The notes: generated by a model from the letters alone, not told the origin. A stretch of 64,000 nt of DNA from Hymenobacter glacieicola (GCF_014640315.1 NZ_BMGS01000010.1:124001-188000); one strand, 5' to 3'. Numbered from the stretch's first letter, positions 27,972 to 37,811 are shown. Program-made: numbers and translations.

Positions 27972-28433
27972 TTAGTCGCCGAAGTTACGCAGGCGTTTCT
28001 TGCTGAGTTCGTAGCTGATGATGGCCGGAACGTAGAAGGTCACGTCGGCCGCGAACTTGGCCAGCAGCACCCCGCCCACCCGGCTGCCGGTCCAGCGCGG
28101 CAGCCAGTACAGCAGGGCCGGCCGAATCAGCAGGCTGTCCAGCACCTCGGCCGGACCAAATTCCACTACCAGGGCCCGCACGTTGCGCCCGAACGTGTGC
28201 CTGGTGTAGGGGCGGCCCTGGGCCCGCAGGCTACGGCGGGCCAGGAGCATATCCTGCCCCAGCAGCCAGCCAAAGTAGGCCACATTGCCGGCCCAGGTGC
28301 CCGCCAGCGCCGCCCGCAACTCCTGCCCCGGGGCTAGGTACCACACCAGGCCCGCCCCAGCCAGGGTGGCCCCTACGGATAGCACCTCGGCCAGCAGGTA
28401 ACGGCGCAGCCACTCGCGGATTTTCTGTCTCAT
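27972..28433 (-). CDS. Small integral membrane protein of unknown function
   Basis: A 153-residue protein beginning MRQKIREWLRRYLLAEVLSVGATLAGAGLVWYL, with a basic cytoplasmic start and a first membrane helix. A second hydrophobic stretch is ALAGTWAGNVAYFGWLLGQDML. The C-terminal half has FGPAEVLDSLLIRPALLYWLP, then VGGVLLAKFAADVTFYVPAIISYEL and the basic end SKKRLRNFGD. I do not recognise a named family. It precedes the AraC gene on the same strand and could be its co-transcribed partner. Confidence 0.72.
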   Translation of the reverse strand: MRQKIREWLRRYLLAEVLSVGATLAGAGLVWYLAPGQELRAALAGTWAGNVAYFGWLLGQDMLLARRSLRAQGRPYTRHTFGRNVRALVVEFGPAEVLDSLLIRPALLYWLPRWTGSRVGGVLLAKFAADVTFYVPAIISYELSKKRLRNFGD

Positions 28434-29243
28434 AGGCGGCCACCGGAACCCGCTAACGCAAGGAGCCCCGGGGGTTCTGCCAAAAATAGCTTGCCGGAGC
28501 AGATGAGCAGGCACGCAGACTGCCCTTCACCACAGAGCCAGACTTTTTTGGTCAGACTAACAGTCAAGCCAGGCTGTGTAGCCACTGTCTACAAAGGGTG
28601 CTTTCAACGCAAACAGACTGTACGGCGCAGACGCTAAATCAAGCCGTTTTCCTGATTAGGGCCCACGCGGCTGAGCTCAGGTGAACAGTCAGGAATGATG
28701 AAGTGAATCAGCCCGCGAGATGCTGCGGCTTCGGTTCGGCATAACGGCCTTCACCCCAACCGTTAACAGCTCCGATAGACACTGCCGCCGCTAAGAAGCA
28801 AATTGGTAAGCTGCCGGTCCGGAGGTACTACGGGAACTGGATAGGGCAAGTGAAGAGGTACTTGCGAAGCTTGTCGAGGAAAATAATAACGGCCTCAATA
28901 AAAAAAATTGAGCCTCGGAGGCTACAAGTTCATCCCAAATTGAAACCATAGGTAAAGTACAAAAAATGCAGGTGTTCTACGCCTGAGTTCAGGTGGTTTC
29001 ATAATTGGACATAAGCATTGATGTATGTTTCAATCTGGGATACAATTCCAATTAATAGAATTTACTTTAAGCAATTGAATATTAAATAGTTATAGTGAAT
29101 TAGTAATCTAATATTCCTTATAAGCGCTAGAAGTTCAACTTAATAAGTAATTGAACTTTATAAGGTAGATGGTAGTAAATTTGGTCTTGCTTGCGGGGGC
29201 GGGCTTGTCGTGGATGCCCTCAGATACACCTATTCATTTCTGC
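28434..29243. other. AT-rich 810-base gap before the giant surface-protein gene
   Basis: No gene is seen. A lone arm of repeat family B with its edge tag GTGAACAGTCAGG lies at 28681-28747. From about 28880 to 29190 the sequence is markedly AT-rich compared with the rest of the window, with no open frame of note. The promoter and nested inverted repeat at 29116-29183 lie at its end. Confidence 0.7.
29116..29183 (+). promoter_or_regulatory. Promoter with nested inverted repeat upstream of the giant T9SS gene
   Basis: TAAATTTG at 29176-29183 matches the Bacteroidota -7 consensus. A TTG at 29151-29153 lies 22 bases upstream as a possible -33. That TTG is inside the inverted repeat AAGTTCAA (29131-29138)/TTGAACTT (29151-29158), itself framed by CCTTATAA (29116-29123) and TTATAAGG (29158-29165). 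The arrangement looks like an operator over the -33 region. It implies transcription starting near 29190, which rules out the in-frame ATG at 29169. Confidence 0.5.
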
Positions 29244-32200
29244 ATGAAGACACCTTTACGCTACTGGGCCCCTTTAGGGCTCGTTTTGGGGGTAGGACTT
29301 TGGAATCAGGTGGCGGCCCAATGCGCGGCCACCACTACGCTCGCTTTTTCCAGTGACGCCGCCAGTGGGGAGTGGAAAGCCCGTACGCCCCAGGGGGTAC
29401 CGGCCGGCTCCCCCCTTACTACAATTGGTAGTGAAGGCTACTACTCCGGGGCTACGGGTACCAGCGCAGTGCTGCGGACCCAGGCCGTTAACGGCGCCAC
29501 CATGCTGGCTTGGTCAAATGACTACCCCGATAACTCGGCTGCCAGTGAGCGGTACTCTACCATCACCTTTACCTTTAACCGGCCCGTTGCCAACCTGACC
29601 ATTCGGCTCCAGGACGTGGATATGGCCGCTGGCTTTACTGACCAGGTAACGGTTGCTGGCAGCAACAGCGGGGCACCCGTAACGCCTGTCCTCACGAAGC
29701 CATCCACCAGCTCAACCGCAATATCAGGCACTACGGCCACCGGTACCCAGAACGTGGACAATAACACGGGCGGTACCGTGACGGCCAGCTTTACTGGCAA
29801 TATTACTCGCCTAACGCTGACCTACCGCAATACCACTAGCGGAACTCCTGACAACCACATGGTTGGCATTGAGCAGATTACTTGGTGCCGTACCGCGCCG
29901 GTAGCTGGCAACATAACCAATGCGGCTGCCTTGGCCAACTCCCTAGGCCAAACCGATATCGACTCGCCCACGGCCCAGGCCGAAGGCACCATTACGGGGT
30001 ACACCGTAACGCAGCTGCCGCCGGCCAATGAAGGGGTGCTCTATTACAATGCGCCCGTTCTGCTCGGCATCCCCAACTACATTGCGCTGCCGGCCGGCAC
30101 CACTATTTCGCCCGATCAGGCGGCTGGCCTGCGCTTCGACCCGGCCCCAACCTTTGCCGGCGGCACTTCTACGTTCCGGTACACCGCTACCGATAACGTC
30201 GGCCTGGTATCTGCTCCCGCCACCTTCAGCATCCCGATTCAGGCCATTGCTGGCCCGGCGGGCTGCTCGGCATCCTATTTTGACAACACGAACTCCTACG
30301 GCGGCCTGACCGCCGAATACTACGCGGGCTACTTCGCCGATAACCTGACGTTCTTTAGCAGCCGCACGCCCAGCCTGCGCCGCGTAGATGCCCAGGTGAA
30401 CTTCCCGGAAACCAGCAGCTTCGGCAGCGACCTGACCGGCACGAATACTGCTACCGGCACCGCAGCCAATCCCGACCTGTTCAGTGCCCACCTGCGGGGT
30501 AGCATTTACGTGCCCGTTTCGGGTAGCTACACTTTCTATATTTCCTCTGACGATGCCGCTTACCTGTGGCTCGATGCGGCAGCCGTAGCTGCTACCCCCA
30601 CCGCGGCCACGGCTACCGTTGATAACGGAACGGCCCACACCGTGCGCGAGCGGCAAGCTACCGTGACCCTCTCGGCGGGCCTGCACAACTTGCTGCTGAT
30701 GTACGGCGACAACGATGGCGAGAATAGCCTGGTATTCTCCTACTCCAGCGCGATTCCGGGCGCTACCATCTCCAAGCAGCCAGTCCCGACCTCGGCTTTG
30801 TGCGCGGGCCCCAGCAACCTGCCGCCGGTAGCCAACAACGTCACGGCTACGCTACCCACCTTCGGCTACGCCCTGGCCCCGCTCAGCGGCACCGACTCGG
30901 ATGGCAGCATTGCTAGCTACACTATTGAATCCCTGCCCGCTAACGGCCGCCTACAGCTCGGCAACGCGGCCGTAACGGTTGGCCAGGTAATTTTGGCGGC
31001 TAATGCTGGTAACCTGACTTTCGTGCCGAACGCGGGCTTTGTGGGTACGACCACCTTTACGTACACGGCTACCGACAACGCCGGGCTGCGCTCCAACCTG
31101 GCCGCCACCTACACCGTGAATGCCCCGAACCGTCCGCCCGTGGTGGCCGGCGACTCCCGCGACGTACCCCTGAACACGGCCGTGAACGGCAACGTGGTGC
31201 TGAACGACTACGACCAGGAGCAGAACGGCTTCACCGTGACGCTGGCCACCGCGCCCACCCACGGCACGCTCGTGCTTAACGCAAACGGTACCTACACTTA
31301 CACGCCCGTTACCGGCTACACTGGCCCCGACAGCTTCACCTACACCGCCTGCGACAACGCCGCCACGCCCTTGTGCTCGGGCAGCGCCACGGTAAGCCTG
31401 CGCGTATTCAGCACGAACACGGCCTGCACTTCCGCCACAGGCTCCAACCTGCTGGCTAACCCAGCCTTCACTAGCGGCAACACTGGCTTCGCAACCAACT
31501 ACAGCTACGTGGCCTCAGCCTACACTGCGGGCAACACCAGCACCGGTATTTACCCCGAGGGCACCTACACGGTGGGCACCAACGCCAGCACCTACCACCC
31601 CAACTTCCAGGGAACCGGTCACACGGGCGGCACTACGGATAACTTCCTGATGGTAAACGGCGCCGCTTCCATCCGGACGCTCTACGCCCAGACCGTAACC
31701 GTGCAGCCCAACCGCTACTACACCTTCTCGGCCTTCTTCAACAACCTGCTGGCTCCCAACAGCGGCCAGGGCATTCCGGAGCTGGGCTTCGTTATCAATG
31801 GTGAGTCCGTGTCGGGTACGATTCAGCTGAACGAGTCGCCCGACCAGTGGGTGCAGTTCTCCGACGTGTGGTACTCGGGCAACAACACCTCGGCCACCTT
31901 CGAGATTCGCAACGTGAGCACTGCCACCGGCGGCAACGACCTGGGCGTGGACGACGTGTACTTCGGCTCCTGTAACCTGGCCCCCACGGCCGTAGCCGAC
32001 GTGGCTTCTACTACCGCGGGCGCCAGCACCCGCCTGAACGTGCTGACCAACGACATCGACCCCGAGAATTCGTTTAACGTGGCTACCGTTGACCTGAACC
32101 CGGGCCTGGCCAACCGCCAGCTCAGCGTGACTACCGCCGAGGGCACCTTCACGGTGGACAACAGTGGGGTAGTAACCTTCGCGCCGGTAGCGGGCTTCGT

Positions 32201-35200
32201 GGGTACGGCCACGGCTCCTTACACCGTGCAGGACGCGGCCGGGGCGCCCACCAACCAAGCCAATATTGTGGTGATGGTGCAGCAGCCTACGGCTGATGTG
32301 GTGGTAGCCCTGACCGCGCCGGCCAACAACACTACCGCTCCGGCTGGGCAGCCGATTACCTTCACGGTGCAGGCTACCAACAACGGCTCGGTTACGGCCA
32401 GCAACGTGGCGCCTACCCTGCAACTGCCCGCCAGCCTTCTCGGCCCCGGCCCGAACGGCGCCCTTACGTTTAGCAATGGCGGCACCTACAACAGCAGCAC
32501 CGGCCTGGTAACTTTCCCGGCCGCCAGCATTGCAGGCGGTGCCAACGCACTTTACAGCGTCACCTTCCTGGTGCCCGGCTCCGGCCCCTTCGTGGGCACG
32601 GCCAGCGCCACTTCCGCCACGGTGGCTGACCTGACTACCGGCAACAACACGGCCAGCGCCACGGTGAACGTAACGCCCGCCTTCGACCTGACGACTACTC
32701 TGCAGGCGCCCGCCAACGCGGCGGTGGGGACTACCCTCACGTACACGGTCGTAACCCGCAACAACGGCCCCTCCCTGGCAACCGACGTGGTGGAAACCGT
32801 GTCGTTGCCCGGCAACCTGACGGGCCTGTTCGTGTCGGGCAACGGCAGCTACGCCTACAACGCGGCCACGAACTCAACGGACGTTACCTTCCCCGTCATC
32901 AGCGCCCTGCCCGCCGGCCAGACGGTGAGCAACACCATCAGTTTGCCGGCTCCGGCTACGGTGGGCACGTTCACGGCTACGGCCAGCGTGAAAGCCAACG
33001 GCGAGACGGTACCCGGCAACAACTCCCTCACGACCTCTACAACCCTGGTAGCCAACCCCGACGCTCCGGCTAACGTCTACACTTCCCTGGCCCTGACCAG
33101 CAACGGCACAGCCGTTAGCGCGGCCGCTCCCGGCGCTCCGCTGACCCTGACGGCAATAGTAACCAACGCCGGCCCCGGCACGGCGGCGGGCGTAGTGCAG
33201 GAGCTTACCGTTCCGGCCGACCTGCCGGCCAGTGCCCTTACCATTTCCGGCAACGGCACCTACAATGCCAGCACCGGCGTGGTGGCCTGGCCCGCTACCA
33301 GCCTGGTAAGTGGCACCAAGCAAACCTTTACCGTGCAGCTGAATACGCCGGCCTACGGCCCGGTGCTCTTCAACTCCCACGTAAGCACGACCACCACCGA
33401 CCCGGTTCCCGCCGACAACGTGACGGCCCTCATGCTCACGGTTCGGCCGGCGGCGGATGTGGTAACCACCCTGGTAGGCCCCACGGCCGTGACGGCTGGC
33501 CAGCGTGTGACCTACACCCTGACGACGACCAACAATGGCTCCGTGGCGGCCGCCAACGTGCAGCAGTTCCTGCGCCTGCCCCCGGCTGTTGCCAACCTGA
33601 CCTACTCCAGCAACCTGCCGGCCGGCACCACCGGCACCGTGGATGTGCAGCCCAACCAGGCCCTGCTGGCCTATCCGGTTATCAGCAGCCTGGCCCCCGG
33701 CCAGACGGTAACCAACACGGTATCATTTGATGCCCCGACGGGTTCGTTCACTAACACGGCCTTCGTAACCAGCACTACTCCCGACAACGCCACGGCCACT
33801 AACACCAGCACCCTGGCCGTGACGGCCAGCCGCGCCTCCGATGTGGTAGCCACCATTTCGGGTCCGGATGTGGTAGTGAACGGCACGCCGGTTGTCCTGA
33901 CGGTGCGCACCCTGAACACCGGCACTTCGCCGGCCGCCGGGGTAACCACCACGGTGCAGCTGCCCGTAGGCCTGACGGACGTAACCGTGCGCAACGCCGC
34001 CGGCACCCCCATCAGCGGTGCTTACAACGCCACCACGGGCCGCGTAACCTTCCCCGCCCAGACGGAGGTAGTAGCTGGCCTGGCCGGTTCCGTAACGAAC
34101 ACCATTACCTTCAATGCCCCCGACGTGGCCGCCATCAGCGCCACGGCCATTGCCACCGCCAGCACGGCAACCAACGACGTGAACGGCAGCAACAACGCCA
34201 CCACGTTCACGACCAGCGTACTGCGGCCCACCCTGACGGCGGCCGATGTGGTAATGGGGCTCAGCGTAAGCGCAACCAGCCAGACGGCCGGTCAGCCGGT
34301 AGTCTTCACGGTAACGGCGACCAACAACGGCACGGCCCCGGCTACCAACGTAGTGCAGCGCGTGGCCCTGCCCGCCGGCCTCGACCCGGCCAGCCTGAGC
34401 ATCACCAACGGCGGCACCTACGACCCGGCCTCGGGCCAGGTGACCTTCCCGGCCCTGACCCTGCAAGCCAGCGGCACGGCCGGTAACGCGCAAACCAGCA
34501 CCATCACGGTGGTAACGCCGGGCGTGGGCCCCCTGACGGGCGTAGCCAGCGTAAGCTCGGCCTTCAGCGACGGTACCCCGACCAACAACACGGCCGTGGC
34601 CAGCGTGGCGGTGAACTCGCTCAGCAACGTACGCGCCATTGTGCGCGGCCCCAGCGCCCAGACCTCGGCCCAGGCCGGCACGGTTCTGCCCAGTCAGCCG
34701 GCTACCTACCTGGTACGGGTGCTGAATGACGGGCCTTCGGCGGCTACCGGCGTAAGCATTTCGGCGCAGATTCCGGCCAACCTGAACCCGGCCGATGTGG
34801 TGATTACGGGCGGCGGCACCTACGCTCCCGGCACGGGCACGGTCACGTTCCCGGCCGTGGGCACCCTGGCCGCTGGTCAGGCCGCTTCGGTAGGCTACAC
34901 CATCACCTTCCCGGTGCCGGCTACCGCTGCCTCGTTCCCGGTATCGGCCACGGTAGGCGCGTCCTCGGCGCAAACCACTACCGCCGACGACACCCAGACC
35001 TACACGACTACCCTGGCCAACCAGGTAGCCGTGGCCAACCAAGTGGTAAACAACCTGACGGCTCCCGACGGCAACACCGCCGCAGTGGCCCTGGCGTTGT
35101 CGCCGCTCAGCGCTTCCGATGCTGATGGCTCCATCACGGGCTACGCCATTACTTCCCTGCCCGATGCGGGCACCCAAGGCACGCTGTTCTACGCCGCCGA

Positions 35201-36287
35201 CGGAACCAACTTCGCGCCGGTAACCCTGAGCAACGGCCGCTTCCCGCTACCGGCTACCGCGGCCGGCAACCTGCGCTTCGACCCGGTAAGCTCCTTCGTG
35301 GGCAATGCTTACTTTACCTTTACGGCCCTTGATAACAGCAACGCCGAGTCGGCGCCGGTGCTCTACACCATTCCCGTAGGCCAGGATAACACAACGGTTT
35401 ACACGGCGGCTACTGTAAAAGGCGGCAGCAATGGAGCCTACCAGAACGGCGACGTAATTACGAGTGCCTTCGATGCCAACGGCGGCGAGTACAGCTTCAG
35501 CTCGGTTACTAACCTGAACACGGTAACTGACACCGGCATCCGAACGGCTACCACCGATGCCGCCGGCACGGCCCAGCTTGCTAGCCTTGGCCTGACGCTG
35601 GACGCGGCCACGGGCCGCGTAACGGTTGCCAACCGCACCCTACTGCGCACCGGCAGCTACAACCTGACCGTAACCACCACCGACGAGTTTGGGGGCACGA
35701 GCAGCCAGCTGGTGGCCTTCAGCATTGGCGGGGCCCCGCTGCCCGTGCAGCTGATAAGCTTCACGGCCCAGGGTCAGGGCGCTAATGCCCTGCTGAACTG
35801 GGCTACGGCTCAGGAGCTGAACAACGCCCGTTTCGAGGTGGAGCGCTCCGTAGATGGCAAAACCTTCGAGAAAATCGGGCAGGTAGCCGGTCACGGCACC
35901 ACCTCCGCAGCCCAGCAGTACCGCTTCCAGGATGCCGGCGCCAGCCGCCACGGGGCAGTCGTGTACTACCGCCTCAAGCAAGTAGACACGGATGGCCAAG
36001 CCCACCTGACGGAAGTGCAGCTCGTGCGCTTCGTGCTAAGCGCCGAGCCGGAGCTGGTACTGTTTCCCAACCCCGCTACCGATGTGCTGCACGTGCGTCT
36101 GTCGGCCAAAGCCAGCCAGGCCACCATCACGGTGTACAGCGCCACCGGCGCCCAGGTACTGCAAACCCAGCTGGATGCGGCCCTGAGCACCACGCTTCCG
36201 GTAAGCAACCTGCCGGCCGGTACCTACCTCGTGAAAGTGCAGACCCCGAACGGCATTCCCCTGGTACGTCGCTTCGTGAAAGAATAG
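29244..36287 (+). CDS. Giant T9SS-exported surface protein with PA14 and DUF11 repeats
   Basis: A 2347-residue exported protein. The signal peptide MKTPLRYWAPLGLVLGVGLW ends near VAAQ. An N-terminal domain closes at GIEQITWCR (about 225) and a cadherin-like unit follows. A PA14 domain spans about 339-515 (GLTAEYYAGYF, YTFYISSDDAAYLWLD). Two more Ig/cadherin-like units and a carbohydrate-binding-like domain (about 750-920) come next. Seven DUF11-like repeats of about 125 residues begin near 1016, 1146, 1276, 1403, 1531, 1665 and 1792, each opening ADVV/SDVV or similar. The end has NWATAQELNNARFEVERS and a type A sorting domain from LFPNPATDVLHV to LVRRFVKE. Probably a cell-surface adhesin or glycan-binding protein. 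Confidence 0.92.
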   Translation: MKTPLRYWAPLGLVLGVGLWNQVAAQCAATTTLAFSSDAASGEWKARTPQGVPAGSPLTTIGSEGYYSGATGTSAVLRTQAVNGATMLAWSNDYPDNSAASERYSTITFTFNRPVANLTIRLQDVDMAAGFTDQVTVAGSNSGAPVTPVLTKPSTSSTAISGTTATGTQNVDNNTGGTVTASFTGNITRLTLTYRNTTSGTPDNHMVGIEQITWCRTAPVAGNITNAAALANSLGQTDIDSPTAQAEGTITGYTVTQLPPANEGVLYYNAPVLLGIPNYIALPAGTTISPDQAAGLRFDPAPTFAGGTSTFRYTATDNVGLVSAPATFSIPIQAIAGPAGCSASYFDNTNSYGGLTAEYYAGYFADNLTFFSSRTPSLRRVDAQVNFPETSSFGSDLTGTNTATGTAANPDLFSAHLRGSIYVPVSGSYTFYISSDDAAYLWLDAAAVAATPTAATATVDNGTAHTVRERQATVTLSAGLHNLLLMYGDNDGENSLVFSYSSAIPGATISKQPVPTSALCAGPSNLPPVANNVTATLPTFGYALAPLSGTDSDGSIASYTIESLPANGRLQLGNAAVTVGQVILAANAGNLTFVPNAGFVGTTTFTYTATDNAGLRSNLAATYTVNAPNRPPVVAGDSRDVPLNTAVNGNVVLNDYDQEQNGFTVTLATAPTHGTLVLNANGTYTYTPVTGYTGPDSFTYTACDNAATPLCSGSATVSLRVFSTNTACTSATGSNLLANPAFTSGNTGFATNYSYVASAYTAGNTSTGIYPEGTYTVGTNASTYHPNFQGTGHTGGTTDNFLMVNGAASIRTLYAQTVTVQPNRYYTFSAFFNNLLAPNSGQGIPELGFVINGESVSGTIQLNESPDQWVQFSDVWYSGNNTSATFEIRNVSTATGGNDLGVDDVYFGSCNLAPTAVADVASTTAGASTRLNVLTNDIDPENSFNVATVDLNPGLANRQLSVTTAEGTFTVDNSGVVTFAPVAGFVGTATAPYTVQDAAGAPTNQANIVVMVQQPTADVVVALTAPANNTTAPAGQPITFTVQATNNGSVTASNVAPTLQLPASLLGPGPNGALTFSNGGTYNSSTGLVTFPAASIAGGANALYSVTFLVPGSGPFVGTASATSATVADLTTGNNTASATVNVTPAFDLTTTLQAPANAAVGTTLTYTVVTRNNGPSLATDVVETVSLPGNLTGLFVSGNGSYAYNAATNSTDVTFPVISALPAGQTVSNTISLPAPATVGTFTATASVKANGETVPGNNSLTTSTTLVANPDAPANVYTSLALTSNGTAVSAAAPGAPLTLTAIVTNAGPGTAAGVVQELTVPADLPASALTISGNGTYNASTGVVAWPATSLVSGTKQTFTVQLNTPAYGPVLFNSHVSTTTTDPVPADNVTALMLTVRPAADVVTTLVGPTAVTAGQRVTYTLTTTNNGSVAAANVQQFLRLPPAVANLTYSSNLPAGTTGTVDVQPNQALLAYPVISSLAPGQTVTNTVSFDAPTGSFTNTAFVTSTTPDNATATNTSTLAVTASRASDVVATISGPDVVVNGTPVVLTVRTLNTGTSPAAGVTTTVQLPVGLTDVTVRNAAGTPISGAYNATTGRVTFPAQTEVVAGLAGSVTNTITFNAPDVAAISATAIATASTATNDVNGSNNATTFTTSVLRPTLTAADVVMGLSVSATSQTAGQPVVFTVTATNNGTAPATNVVQRVALPAGLDPASLSITNGGTYDPASGQVTFPALTLQASGTAGNAQTSTITVVTPGVGPLTGVASVSSAFSDGTPTNNTAVASVAVNSLSNVRAIVRGPSAQTSAQAGTVLPSQPATYLVRVLNDGPSAATGVSISAQIPANLNPADVVITGGGTYAPGTGTVTFPAVGTLAAGQAASVGYTITFPVPATAASFPVSATVGASSAQTTTADDTQTYTTTLANQVAVANQVVNNLTAPDGNTAAVALALSPLSASDADGSITGYAITSLPDAGTQGTLFYAADGTNFAPVTLSNGRFPLPATAAGNLRFDPVSSFVGNAYFTFTALDNSNAESAPVLYTIPVGQDNTTVYTAATVKGGSNGAYQNGDVITSAFDANGGEYSFSSVTNLNTVTDTGIRTATTDAAGTAQLASLGLTLDAATGRVTVANRTLLRTGSYNLTVTTTDEFGGTSSQLVAFSIGGAPLPVQLISFTAQGQGANALLNWATAQELNNARFEVERSVDGKTFEKIGQVAGHGTTSAAQQYRFQDAGASRHGAVVYYRLKQVDTDGQAHLTEVQLVRFVLSAEPELVLFPNPATDVLHVRLSAKASQATITVYSATGAQVLQTQLDAALSTTLPVSNLPAGTYLVKVQTPNGIPLVRRFVKE

Positions 36288-36307
36288 GGTAGCTTCCTGT
36301 AAGGCCT

Positions 36308-36343
36308 AAAAAAGCCGCGGCCCAGAGGGCCGCGGCTTTTTTT
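36308..36343. terminator. Terminator after the giant surface-protein gene
   Basis: AAAAAAGCCGCGGCCC (36308-36323) pairs with GGGCCGCGGCTTTTTT around AGA. It is 20 bases past the stop and can work in both directions. Confidence 0.88.
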
Positions 36344-36842
36344 CTGTGCTCTACTACGGTGTAGAAGGTACGCACAAGGAGCAGTTCTTAGCCAGCTTGT
36401 TGTCAAGGCAAAAGCCGTGTCATCCTGAGCTGAGCCTGAGCCAAGGGCCTCTACTGTTTCTATGGGGTAGTAGATTCAGTTTGTCAGGCTCCCCCTCTCC
36501 CGCGGAGAGGGGGCCGGGGGGTGAGGCGCCTTCCAGAACGATGCCGCAGAAAACCGACACCGAGGAAGCAGGAAGTTTTTTTTGCGCGCTCTAAGCTACT
36601 TGAAAGACTAGGGGTGCCAGCTGCCGAATGGGCATGAACACCTCATTTCTGCGGGACTGAACCCGGCTGTTCCCCCAGGTTGACAAACGCCGTGCAGCGT
36701 TCAGTAAACAGATAACCAGCTGCCGCCCCCAAACGGGCCACCGCCGCGCTGATTTCCTGCTGCCTGCGGCCTAAGGCAACGCCTGAGCCGCCGCTGGCGT
36801 ACAGTTCTACTACCTCTTCATCCTTCCCCAACTTCCCGCGTT
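36344..36842. other. Gene-free stretch with a C/G-rich hairpin
   Basis: No convincing gene. A perfect 10-bp hairpin, CCCCCTCTCC (36491-36500) with GGAGAGGGGG (36504-36513), is followed by CCGGGGGGTGAGG. TCATCCTGAGC at about 36420 recalls the arms of the palindrome at 54204. The last 250 bases lead into the first of three small helical-protein genes. Confidence 0.5.
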
Positions 36843-37184
36843 ATGAATCACGCCGACCGCATCGAAGAAACTATTGAGGGCATCTACCATGCCCTGGAGC
36901 AGCACAGCAACCATCCCGTGGATGCCGGGCTAGCCCATATTGACAACTGGATTCAGGCCCTGGACGGTCTCGGCGGCTCCGCCCTAACCGGGCTGCAAAG
37001 TGAGTTGCGCAACTTGCGCACCCTTGTGGAGCGCGACGACCGGCCCGCCATGGCGGCCTCCTTGCAGCACCTGGGCCAGCAAACGTCCCTGATTGCCCGC
37101 GACATGCACGATGGGGTAGGGGACCACCTGCGCCACCTGGGCCAGACGCTCATTGCCGCCGCTGGCAACCTGAAAGTTTCCTAA
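36843..37184 (+). CDS. Small helical protein, first of three tandem paralogs
   Basis: A 113-residue acidic helical protein of unknown family. It starts MNHADRIEETIEGIYHALEQ, has HIDNWIQALDGLGGSALTGLQSELRNL, then LQHLGQQTSLIARDMHDGVGDHLRHLGQTL. No signal peptide, membrane segment or cysteines are seen. The pattern of a short helix, a W(I/M)xxL segment, xxLxxELxxL and two later helices returns in the next two genes, so these are diverged tandem duplicates. It has its own terminator (37215-37246). A three- or four-helix bundle is likely; the function is unknown. Confidence 0.75.
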   Translation: MNHADRIEETIEGIYHALEQHSNHPVDAGLAHIDNWIQALDGLGGSALTGLQSELRNLRTLVERDDRPAMAASLQHLGQQTSLIARDMHDGVGDHLRHLGQTLIAAAGNLKVS

Positions 37185-37214
37185 GCTGACTAGCCCGTAG
37201 GCGCATCACTGCCG

Positions 37215-37246
37215 CAGCCTTGCCTACTGGGCGAGGCTGTTTTTTT
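37215..37246 (+). terminator. Intrinsic terminator after the first helical-protein gene
   Basis: CAGCCTTGCC (37215-37224) pairs with the segment ending GAGGCTG at 37239, one G-T pair within, and is followed by seven T. It lies 30 bases past the stop. Confidence 0.8.
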
Positions 37247-37309
37247 ACTGAGCAAGCCGACTGCATTCTGGTCGGCTACTGAATTTTCGTCACTCACATT
37301 ACTTGCTAT

Positions 37310-37690
37310 ATGAGCACCTCCCCTAACTCCGGCACCGGCCATACCCCCGGTTCCGTGCTGGCCGGCAGCCAGACCCACCTCGAAGCCACCCTGCACGCCC
37401 TGCAAACCGACCAGCTACCCCACCTACTCCCGGCCGCCGGCGACAACCTCTACCGCTGGATGAATCTGCTCCAGACCGTAGAGGGTGACCGGTTTGCGCC
37501 TCTGATTGAGGAACTGCAGAACCTTTACAACGCCATCGACCACGGCAACCCCAACGGCGCCCAGGTAAAACAGTGCCTGCACAACTTGGCCAACCTGACT
37601 ACCCAAGCCGCCGCCAGCGCCGATGCTCAGTCGCAGCTCAAGCTGCAGCAGCTAAGTGAGGCCCTCCAAAACGCCGCCGCCACTTTATAA
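37310..37690 (+). CDS. Small helical protein, second of three tandem paralogs
   Basis: A 126-residue protein starting MSTSPNSGTGHTPGSVLAGS, a flexible leader not seen in its paralogs. The core THLEATLHALQTDQLPHLLP, then NLYRWMNLLQ, LIEELQNLYNAID and CLHNLANLTTQAAASADAQS matches the pattern of the neighbours, closest to the third gene (DQLEATLRILRSEDV). No signal peptide. Its own terminator follows at 37721-37750, so each of the three genes may be transcribed separately. Function unknown. Confidence 0.75.
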   Translation: MSTSPNSGTGHTPGSVLAGSQTHLEATLHALQTDQLPHLLPAAGDNLYRWMNLLQTVEGDRFAPLIEELQNLYNAIDHGNPNGAQVKQCLHNLANLTTQAAASADAQSQLKLQQLSEALQNAAATL

Positions 37691-37720
37691 CCTCCTTTTT
37701 CCTGCGCCCTCATCGAAGTC

Positions 37721-37750
37721 GGCCTACTTCCTAAGAGGTAGGCCGCTTTT
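37721..37750 (+). terminator. Terminator after the second helical-protein gene
   Basis: GGCCTAC (37721-37727) pairs with GTAGGCC (37738-37744), followed by GCTTTT. It lies 30 bases after the stop. Confidence 0.65.
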
Positions 37751-37778
37751 GTGGAAGAAGGGATACAGAGCGCAACGC

Positions 37779-37811
37779 AGCCGCGCTGGCGTGTTTAGGC
37801 CAGCGCGGCTG
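37779..37811. repeat. 13-bp inverted repeat between the second and third helical-protein genes
   Basis: CAGCCGCGCTGGC and its complement GCCAGCGCGGCTG face each other across GTGTTTAG. No T-run follows, so it is not a standard terminator. The rest of the 308-base gap holds nothing recognisable. Confidence 0.6.

Noticed and set aside
29169-29243. Upstream ATG for the giant surface protein
   Set aside because: The -7 element TAAATTTG lies downstream of this ATG, and the signal peptide begins at 29244.
33723-35177. Open frame of 484 codons on the minus strand
   Set aside because: It is antisense to the DUF11 repeats of the giant surface protein, and its Gly/Arg/Tyr-rich, low-complexity product matches no fold.
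36420-36530. C/G-rich hairpin as a terminator
   Set aside because: No T-run follows the stem on either strand, and the nearest gene already has a strong terminator at 36308.
36643-36831. 62-codon minus-strand frame before the helical-protein genes
   Set aside because: No ribosome-binding site, domain or conserved context; probably chance.
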